Assembly: GCA_038998005.1 (NCBI GenBank)
Contig: JAVZIY010000026.1
Coordinates: 1 to 9,354 of the forward strand
DNA from: CALIKW01 sp038998005
Lineage (GTDB): Archaea > Aenigmatarchaeota > Aenigmatarchaeia > CG10238-14 > SCSR01
Direction: 5' to 3'
DNA length: 9,354 nucleotides
The position numbers and the translations under genes were made by a program. The notes beneath the pieces are model-generated. The model ran no database searches and had not been told where the DNA came from. It saw only the letters and a list, made by a program, of their open reading frames with translations. Shown one piece after another: positions 1 through 5,038 of this stretch (positions are counted from its first letter, which is position 1; each line of letters begins with the position of its first letter).

Positions 1-445
1 AACCTGCTATAACATTGCTTGGGTCTAAGCTACCTTTATAGAAAGAATAATTTTTAAGAACAATTTCAGAATGAGGATCTACTGTATACAACTCTTTTAT
101 TCCAGAATTCGATAAAATTTTTAGAGAAACTTCAGCATTCCTGCTTTCATTTTTTAATGGTTTATCCTGTCTTTGGAAAGCAAGATAAGGGATAACAGCC
201 TCAATACAAGAAACCTCATTCTCTAACAAAAGATCTGTTACAAAACAAGTATGAATTATTGAGCCAAACTGGTCTGGATAAAAGCTTTGGATGTAAAGTA
301 TTTCTTCATTTTTTAAATTTTTGTTCAGCACGTATTTTCCTTCACCGTCTTTAAAAGGAATGTAAGGAACTACAACACACTTTACTCCTAACTTTTCAGC
401 AACCTTAGGAGCTAACTCTTTTGAAGTTAAAGTAACTACTTTCAT
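1..445 (-). CDS. prs: Ribose-phosphate pyrophosphokinase (PRPP synthetase), N-terminal part
   Basis: This gene makes PRPP from ribose 5-phosphate and ATP, the cytoplasmic precursor for nucleotide, histidine and tryptophan synthesis. I translated the minus strand: 148 codons are open from the ATG at 445 to the window edge, so the C-terminal half, including the PRPP-binding loop, is missing. The recognisable parts are IPYLAFQRQDK at residues 85-95, matching the family's PYxxxxRQD ATP-binding loop, and TVDPHS at 121-126, matching the family's DLHA metal-binding motif with its His. The early PDQFGSIIHT stretch (57-66) fits the region between these and the N-terminus. No SD site precedes the ATG, but a TATA-like box lies about 27 bases upstream, so a leaderless mRNA is likely. 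It is divergent from the helicase gene. The family call is firm; subclass and activity cannot be judged from half a protein. Confidence 0.88.
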   Translation of the reverse strand, partial: MKVVTLTSKELAPKVAEKLGVKCVVVPYIPFKDGEGKYVLNKNLKNEEILYIQSFYPDQFGSIIHTCFVTDLLLENEVSCIEAVIPYLAFQRQDKPLKNESRNAEVSLKILSNSGIKELYTVDPHSEIVLKNYSFYKGSLDPSNVIAG

Positions 446-466
446 CAATTTTTCTTAGAAAAATTA

Positions 467-476
467 ATTTTAAATA
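467..476. promoter_or_regulatory. Shared TATA-like box of a divergent promoter
   Basis: The near-palindromic element TTTTAAATA (468-476; minus strand TATTTAAAA) is the only TATA-like box in the 53-base gap. Its centre (about 472) is 27 bases from the prs ATG at 445 and 27 bases from the GTG at 499 of the helicase. Archaeal TATA boxes lie about 26-27 bases before the transcription start, so both transcripts would begin at or next to their start codons. No SD site is seen before either gene. The role is inferred from spacing and sequence. Confidence 0.55.
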
Positions 477-498
477 CTCAAAACTGAAATTGAGAGAT

Positions 499-2040
499 GT
501 GGAGCTAAACCTTTTAAGAAAAGATTTGATAGAACCAAGAGAATACCAGCTTAAAATAGCTGAGACTGCAAGCAGGAAAAACACTTTAGTAGTCTTACCC
601 ACAGGCACAGGCAAAAGTTTGATTTCCCTTCTAGTTGGACTAAATAGATTGGAAAAATTCCCCAACAGTAAAATTTTAATCACAAGCCCTACTAGACCTT
701 TAAATGCTCAGCACAAAAAAACTTTTGAAAATTTTTCAAATATTGTTTCAGAAAACATAGTTTTGGTAACAGGAAAAATCAAACCAGAAGAAAGAAAAAA
801 GTTGTATGAAATAGGAAAGATAATCATAGGTACACCCCAGTGTTTTCAGAATGATTTAGAAAATGAAAGACTTAACCTAGAAAATTTTAGTTTTATAACA
901 TTTGATGAGGCACATCGAGCAGTAAAAGACTATTCTTATACTTTTATAGCAAAAAAATACGTGGAGCAAGCAAAGAACCCTTTAATCCTTGCTTTAACTG
1001 CTTCTCCAGGAGGAAGTTTTGAAAGAATAGAAGAAATAAAGAAAAACCTTTTTATAGAAGCTGTTGAAATAAGATCTGAGTTAGATGAAGATATGAAAAA
1101 ATATGTTCAACCAATCTCAAAAGATTGGGTTTATGTTGAATTACCAGAAGAATTTGAAAAAATTAAAGTCTTGCTTGAGGAAAAATTAAAAGAAAATCTT
1201 TTTTGGTTAAGAGATCATAACTTGCTTCAAACTCTTAGACCGAGCAAAAAATCTTTGTTAATGCTTCAAGAAAAATTTAGTTTAAAAATGATGGAAGGCT
1301 CAAGAAATTATTCTTTTATGTGGGCTGTGATCAAGGTTGCAGAAGCCATTAAAATAGAGCATGCTTTGGAGCTTTTAGAGACTCAGGGGATTTCTCCTTT
1401 ACTTGATTTTTTCAAGAAAATTGAAGCTAGCGATAGAAAAAGTGATAAACAACTTATGAAAGACCCAAGAATAAGGGAAGCTATTAAAATAACTAATGAA
1501 CTATACTTGAAAGGAGTTGAACATCCCAAAATAGAAAAACTTTTGTTTATAGTTAAAGATTTGCTTAGAGAAAATGCTTCTAATAGGATAATAATTTTTG
1601 CAAACTACAGAAGCACTATAGATAAAATAAATGAGATCATGAGAAAAAATGGAATTAAATCTGAAATTTTGATTGGACAAGCAATTAAAAAAGGTAAAGG
1701 CTTAACTCAGAAGCAACAAATTGAAATATTAAAAAGATTTAATCAAGGTCTGATAAATATGCTTGCAGCCAGCAGTATTGGGGAAGAAGGCATTGACTAT
1801 TATGCGGATGTGGCAATTTTTTATGACGCAGTTCCTAGTGAAATAAGAAATTTGCAAAGAAAAGGAAGAGTGGGGAGAAAAAAGGCTGGAAAAGTAATTT
1901 TCCTACTTACAAAAAACTCAAGAGATGAAAGTTACTACTGGGCCGCCTTCCACAGAGAGAGAAAAATGAAAGGGATTCTCTATGATATGAAAGAAAGAAG
2001 CAAAATTAAAAGAACCTTAAAAGATTGGTTAAAAACTTAA
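499..2040 (+). CDS. Hef-like SF2 DNA helicase (FANCM/MPH1 type), helicase half only
   Basis: An ATP-dependent helicase of the archaeal Hef/FANCM/Mph1 group, expected to bind and remodel fork and branched DNA. Numbered from GTG 499 (513 aa): RKDLIEPREYQ at 7-17 (Hef-style N-terminus and Q-like motif), Walker A PTGTGKS 34-40, DEAH 136-139, TAS 167-169, a helical insert at about 197-347 of the kind Hef has between its two RecA-like domains, and motif V/VI ending in QRKGRVGR 453-460. Euryarchaeal Hef proteins are about 750 aa, with nuclease and helix-hairpin-helix domains after the helicase. Here the frame stops after the helicase, and the nuclease is the next gene, 64 bases on, in another frame. 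I chose GTG 499 because the TATA-like box is 27 bases upstream; TTG at 490 in the same frame (516 aa) is the alternative. No SD site is visible. Confidence 0.9.
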   Translation: MELNLLRKDLIEPREYQLKIAETASRKNTLVVLPTGTGKSLISLLVGLNRLEKFPNSKILITSPTRPLNAQHKKTFENFSNIVSENIVLVTGKIKPEERKKLYEIGKIIIGTPQCFQNDLENERLNLENFSFITFDEAHRAVKDYSYTFIAKKYVEQAKNPLILALTASPGGSFERIEEIKKNLFIEAVEIRSELDEDMKKYVQPISKDWVYVELPEEFEKIKVLLEEKLKENLFWLRDHNLLQTLRPSKKSLLMLQEKFSLKMMEGSRNYSFMWAVIKVAEAIKIEHALELLETQGISPLLDFFKKIEASDRKSDKQLMKDPRIREAIKITNELYLKGVEHPKIEKLLFIVKDLLRENASNRIIIFANYRSTIDKINEIMRKNGIKSEILIGQAIKKGKGLTQKQQIEILKRFNQGLINMLAASSIGEEGIDYYADVAIFYDAVPSEIRNLQRKGRVGRKKAGKVIFLLTKNSRDESYYWAAFHRERKMKGILYDMKERSKIKRTLKDWLKT

Positions 2041-2063
2041 TTCACTTTTTAAGTAAAATATAC

Positions 2064-2071
2064 TTATATTT
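2064..2071 (+). promoter_or_regulatory. TATA-like box before the nuclease gene
   Basis: TTATATTT lies in the 64-base gap after the helicase stop. Its centre plus 26-27 bases predicts transcription from about 2094, only 11 bases before the TTG start and just before the SD site. A short T-run (TTTTT, 2046-2050) after the helicase stop could help end the upstream transcript. Both roles are inferred. Confidence 0.4.
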
Positions 2072-2095
2072 TTCAAAAGAAATCAAGAAAAATAA

Positions 2096-2100
2096 GGTGA
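2096..2100 (+). promoter_or_regulatory. SD site GGTGA deciding the TTG start of the nuclease
   Basis: GGTGA is complementary to the conserved anti-SD end of 16S rRNA and sits 4 bases before TTG 2105. The same motif with the same 4-base gap recurs before the next gene's CTG, so the two sites support each other. Confidence 0.7.
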
Positions 2101-2104
2101 AATT

Positions 2105-2761
2105 TTGGAGATACAAAAAATTCTAAAGCCTGAAAATAAAATCTTAATAATTTGTGATTATAGAGAAAAAGAAATTATAGAAAAATTGAAAAGAAGTGAT
2201 ATTGTCATAAATGAACAAATGTTAGAAGTTGGAGATTTTATAATTTCTCAAAGAGTAGCTATAGAAAGGAAAAGTTATTCCGATTTTATTTCTTCAATAA
2301 TAGACGGTAGAATATTTGAACAAGCCTCTTTGTTAAGAAAAAACTTTGAAAAACCTATAATAATCATAGAAGGCTATTCTAATAGGGAAATAAATGAAAA
2401 TGCTTTAAAAGGAGCTTTAGCAAGCTTACTAATAGATTTTGGGATTTCTATTTTAATGACAAGAAATCCTCTTGATACAGCAAAAACAATTTTTTGGATA
2501 GCTAAAAAGGAGCAATTTGAGGGTAAGAAAGATATTGTAATAAAAATAGGAAAAAAACCTAAGGATATTAAAAAATTACAAGAGTTTATTATTAGCAGTT
2601 TTCCAGGGATTTCAAGTATCTTAGGAAAAAGACTTTTAGAAAAATTTGGAAGTTTGGAAAAAGTTTTTAATGCAAGTGAAGAAGAATTGGTAAAAGTTAA
2701 AGGTATAAGCAAAAATTTAGCTAAGAAAATTAAAAGAATATTGGTTTCAAGCTATAGGTGA
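2105..2761 (+). CDS. XPF/Hef-type structure-specific endonuclease with (HhH)2
   Basis: A 218-residue ERCC4-family nuclease, expected to work as a homodimer and cut flap, fork and splayed-arm DNA near a junction. The nuclease domain covers about 12-135: the family's opening VDxRE appears as CDYRE at 17-21, followed by the catalytic GD...ERK...D signature (G43-D44, E54-R55-K56, D60), then SIIDGRIFEQ at 64-73. All metal-binding residues are present. A tandem helix-hairpin-helix follows (FPGISSILGKRLLEKFGS 166-183; VKGISKNLAKKI 198-209). Size and layout match the C-terminal third of Hef, and also the free-standing short XPF of crenarchaea, which usually works with PCNA; I see no clear PCNA-binding tail here. 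The start is TTG, fixed by GGTGA 4 bases before it. Its own 3' end carries the SD site of the next gene. Confidence 0.93.
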   Translation: MEIQKILKPENKILIICDYREKEIIEKLKRSDIVINEQMLEVGDFIISQRVAIERKSYSDFISSIIDGRIFEQASLLRKNFEKPIIIIEGYSNREINENALKGALASLLIDFGISILMTRNPLDTAKTIFWIAKKEQFEGKKDIVIKIGKKPKDIKKLQEFIISSFPGISSILGKRLLEKFGSLEKVFNASEEELVKVKGISKNLAKKIKRILVSSYR

Positions 2762-2762
2762 T
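2757..2762 (+). promoter_or_regulatory. SD site GGTGAT overlapping the nuclease stop codon
   Basis: A full GGTGAT SD sequence spans the nuclease TGA stop (2759-2761). The first in-frame start-like codon of the downstream COG2433 frame is CTG at 2766, 4 bases after GGTGA. This is the spacing used by the nuclease gene. The site therefore both couples the two genes and picks the CTG. Confidence 0.65.
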
Positions 2763-2765
2763 AAG

Positions 2766-3254
2766 CTGAAATCAACAATAGTTGGGATTGACATAGGAAT
2801 TACTACTGGAATTGCTATTTTAAATTTGAATGGAGAAGTAATTTTACTTTTTAACAAAAGATACAAGAGCAAGAATGAGTTAATAAAAGAGATAATTAAA
2901 TATGGAAAGCCATTGATAATAGCAAGCGATGTTAATCCTCCGCCAAAGGCAATAGAAAAAATTGCAAAAAATTTAGGTTCAAAACTTTTCTTCCCTGAGA
3001 AAAGCTTAACCAACCTTGAAAAAGAAAAAATAATCAAAGATTTTAAAGAAAAAATTAAAAGTTCCCATGAAAAGGATGCTTTGGCCGCTTCCCTAAAAGC
3101 ATTCAAAAAATATCATAGCCTTTTTATTAAGATTGATGAGATAGCAAGAAAGGAAGATGTTGAAGAGTTTTTTGATGAAATAACAAGAATCGTTATTGAG
3201 AGAAAAAGTGAAAGTATAAGTGATATAATAAGGAGGATAAAGAGTGGAAGATAA
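2766..3254 (+). CDS. Short COG2433/DUF460 protein, RNase H/RuvC-like fold, probable CTG start
   Basis: Numbered from CTG 2766 (162 aa), the protein opens with STIVGIDIGITTGIAIL (3-19), the first strand pair of an RNase H/RuvC-like domain with Asp9. Then come SDVNPPP (54-60), a signature of archaeal COG2433, and SHEKDALAASLKA (100-112), with His101 and Asp104 at the usual last acidic position. COG2433 is described as a possible nuclease of the RNase H fold; activity is unproven. A TTG at 2826 is also in frame but would cut off the GIDIG strand, so it is very unlikely to be the true start. No ATG, GTG or TTG lies between the nuclease stop and that strand. Family members are often several hundred residues with a coiled coil and a second domain; this one ends right after the first domain and a short helical, charged tail. 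It overlaps the next gene by 11 bases. Confidence 0.82.
   Translation: MKSTIVGIDIGITTGIAILNLNGEVILLFNKRYKSKNELIKEIIKYGKPLIIASDVNPPPKAIEKIAKNLGSKLFFPEKSLTNLEKEKIIKDFKEKIKSSHEKDALAASLKAFKKYHSLFIKIDEIARKEDVEEFFDEITRIVIERKSESISDIIRRIKSGR
3232..3236 (+). promoter_or_regulatory. SD site GGAGG before the archaeosortase GTG start
   Basis: GGAGG lies inside the 3' end of the COG2433 gene, 7 bases before GTG 3244. It supports GTG as the start and translation coupled to the upstream gene. Confidence 0.65.
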
Positions 3255-3819
3255 GATTCTTGAGAGAAGAAAAAAATTACTTGCAACTCTTATATTTCTA
3301 ATAAAACTAAACCTTCTTGTCATACCCATCTACGTTTTGCTTTACCTGGATTTTTCTGTTCCTCAAATTCAATTTTTTTTAGCCTCTTCCATATCTTCAA
3401 CACTTTCTCTTTTTAAATTTCCGGTAATTTCTGAAGAAAAGAATGTATATGTTTTCTTAGCAGAAAGTGAAAGCTATAAGATAATTCCTTTTGAAATTTC
3501 TATGGATTGTACAGGATGGAAATCGATGTACTTACTTTTTGCATTAGTCTTTGCCTCTTCCTTTGATTTAAAAAGAAATTTTAAGTTTTTAGCCATTTAT
3601 TTGCCAATTCTTTTCATAATAAATTTTTTAAGAATAACTTCAACCATAGCCATTGCCCTAACCCTTGGCTTTGAATATTTTGAAGTAACTCACAACATCC
3701 TTTGGAGAGAAGGAATGATTTTCTTTGTAATCCTTATTTGGTTCATATGGCTTAGGAAAATAAAATATAAATTAAAAGACAATTTAAATTTGGTGGAAAG
3801 ACTTGTTAGAACCTTCTGA
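3244..3819 (+). CDS. Archaeosortase/exosortase family transpeptidase-like membrane protein
   Basis: A 191-residue membrane protein with the conserved Cys, Arg and His of the exosortase/archaeosortase family. These enzymes are thought to cut proteins with a C-terminal sorting tail at the outer face of the membrane and join them to a lipid or other anchor. Hydrophobic segments lie at about 12-34, 42-59, 92-107, 113-137 and 155-171. The catalytic candidates are Cys89 (MDCTGWKSMYLL, 87-98), Arg130 (INFLRITST, 126-134) and His150 (EVTHNILWREG, 147-157), in the usual order and each beside a membrane segment. The start is GTG with GGAGG 7 bases upstream, 11 bases inside the previous gene; its end overlaps the coiled-coil gene by 17 bases. 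No protein with a recognisable sorting tail is in this window, so the substrate is unknown. Subfamily cannot be set by eye. Confidence 0.85.
   Translation: MEDKILERRKKLLATLIFLIKLNLLVIPIYVLLYLDFSVPQIQFFLASSISSTLSLFKFPVISEEKNVYVFLAESESYKIIPFEISMDCTGWKSMYLLFALVFASSFDLKRNFKFLAIYLPILFIINFLRITSTIAIALTLGFEYFEVTHNILWREGMIFFVILIWFIWLRKIKYKLKDNLNLVERLVRTF
3792..3796 (+). promoter_or_regulatory. SD-like site GGTGG before the coiled-coil gene
   Basis: GGTGG, a partial SD match, lies 6 bases before TTG 3803 and inside the archaeosortase gene. It is the best support for a TTG start there, because no ATG or GTG is in frame nearby. Confidence 0.45.
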
Positions 3820-5008
3820 AATAGCAAGGATAGAGAAAATTGAAAAGAAAATAGAAGAAATGGAAAAGGATAAAAAGGATTTGGAAGAGGCTTCTAGGAA
3901 TATTCTAAAATATTTAGAAAAAGTAAGAGAAGTGATTAAGAGTTTTGCTACAAGAGAAGAATTGGAAAATAAAGTAAAAGAATTGAAAGGGATTGGAGAA
4001 AAGAATGAGAAGGCACTTAAAATTTTTGAGAATATAGAAAAAAGTTTAAGTGAAAGGGAAAAGGAAGTTGAGGAAATTAAGAAAAAGATAGATGAAGGAA
4101 AGAAAGAAGAAGATAAAAAGTTTAGCGAGATTGCTAAGATAATAAGGGGTATTTCTGAATTCTTGGAAAAAAATTCCAAAGAAATAGAAGAAATGAGAAA
4201 AAGCTTGGAAGAAGAGAAAAAAGAAAGAGAAGGAAAAATAGAAACTTTGGTAAAAATAATTAAATCAAATTCTGAAAATATTTCAAAAAATTCTAAGGAA
4301 ATAGAAGGAATTAAAAGTTTTCAAAAAAATGAAGAGAAAAAAATTAAAAGCGAACTTGAAAATACTGAGAAAAATGTGAAAAAAGCTTTGGATGAATTTT
4401 TGAAAAAAGTTGAAATCGAAATTAAAAATCAAAAAGAAAGTACAATTGAAATGGAAAAGAAGTATAAGGAAATGCTTTCCATGAAATCAGAAGTTGAAAA
4501 ATGGACGGAAGAAATTGAAAAAAAGAGTAAGGATTTTGAGCTTTCAATAGAAAAGAGACTGTCTTACTTCATAAAATCTTATGAAGAATGGGAAAAATTT
4601 GCAAAAGAAGTTAGAGAAAATTTTGAGAAAGCAAAAGGGATAATTTTAGGTTTTGATGAAAAGCTTAGCTCTTTTGAAAAGGAATTTAAAGAATTCTTAG
4701 AAAAGAAAGGGGAGGAAGTAGAAAGAAATCTTGGAGAAGTAAAAGTTATTCAAGACCAAATTTACAGAATAGGAGAAAAATTAAATGAATTGGAAGATAA
4801 AAAATTTATGCTTGAAAATGAGTTAAAGGGGGAAATTGAAAATATAAAGGATAGATTTGAAGAGGAATTGTCAGAAACTAGAAAAATTTATATAGATGCG
4901 AGATTTAAAGAAATTCTTGAGAGAATTGTTGATTTGGAAAGTAAGGTTCTTGCTCTAGAGAAACTTTTAGAGGAAGTAAAAGGAGAGCAAACAATAATAA
5001 TAGAATAG
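3803..5008 (+). CDS. Long Lys/Glu-rich coiled-coil protein of unknown function
   Basis: I recognise no catalytic or binding domain. The 401 residues are almost entirely charged helix: Lys, Glu, Ile and Leu dominate, there is no Cys or His, the only Pro is residue 4, and there are two Trp (234, 263). Heptad-like hydrophobic spacing runs through most of its length, and no membrane segment or signal peptide is visible. A stretch at about 112-134 is repeated at about 151-172, 39 residues later, sharing KNSKEIE and flanking KII. The C-terminus ends in a leucine-rich helix and a short hydrophobic tail, TIIIE. Start TTG 3803 has GGTGG 6 bases before it and overlaps the archaeosortase by 17 bases, so translation is probably coupled. 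It could be a structural rod, a tether or an SMC-like arm without heads; composition alone makes chance matches to myosin-like proteins likely. Confidence 0.75.
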   Translation: MLEPSEIARIEKIEKKIEEMEKDKKDLEEASRNILKYLEKVREVIKSFATREELENKVKELKGIGEKNEKALKIFENIEKSLSEREKEVEEIKKKIDEGKKEEDKKFSEIAKIIRGISEFLEKNSKEIEEMRKSLEEEKKEREGKIETLVKIIKSNSENISKNSKEIEGIKSFQKNEEKKIKSELENTEKNVKKALDEFLKKVEIEIKNQKESTIEMEKKYKEMLSMKSEVEKWTEEIEKKSKDFELSIEKRLSYFIKSYEEWEKFAKEVRENFEKAKGIILGFDEKLSSFEKEFKEFLEKKGEEVERNLGEVKVIQDQIYRIGEKLNELEDKKFMLENELKGEIENIKDRFEEELSETRKIYIDARFKEILERIVDLESKVLALEKLLEEVKGEQTIIIE

Positions 5009-5009
5009 A

Positions 5010-5017
5010 TTTATAAT
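5010..5017 (+). promoter_or_regulatory. TATA-like box before topA
   Basis: TTTATAAT directly follows the coiled-coil stop codon and is centred about 26 bases before the topA ATG at 5039. This suggests a separate, near-leaderless topA transcript. An SD-like GGAG (5025-5028), 10 bases before the ATG, could serve read-through mRNA from the upstream operon. Confidence 0.45.
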
Positions 5018-5038
5018 TTTTGCTGGAGAAGTTTAGTT

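Noticed and set aside
2041..2104. A frameshift or sequencing error breaking one hef gene
   Set aside because: The helicase ends cleanly, the gap is 64 bases, and the nuclease has its own GGTGA site and TATA-like box. Both halves have complete domains. A single indel would not join them naturally.
2747..3106. A minus-strand gene opposite the COG2433 and nuclease region
   Set aside because: It is antisense to well-supported domains and its Phe/Ser/Ile-rich product has no recognisable fold.
4136..4318. Tandem DNA repeats or a CRISPR-like array in the coiled-coil gene
   Set aside because: The repetition is at the protein level, from Lys/Glu codons (AAA, GAA) and one 39-residue-spaced duplication. 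There are no exact repeats with unique spacers.
499..5008. A dedicated antiviral defence system built from helicase, nuclease and RNase H-fold genes
   Set aside because: The helicase and nuclease match housekeeping Hef/XPF repair proteins, and the neighbours prs and topA are core genes. Nothing seen points to a defence island.
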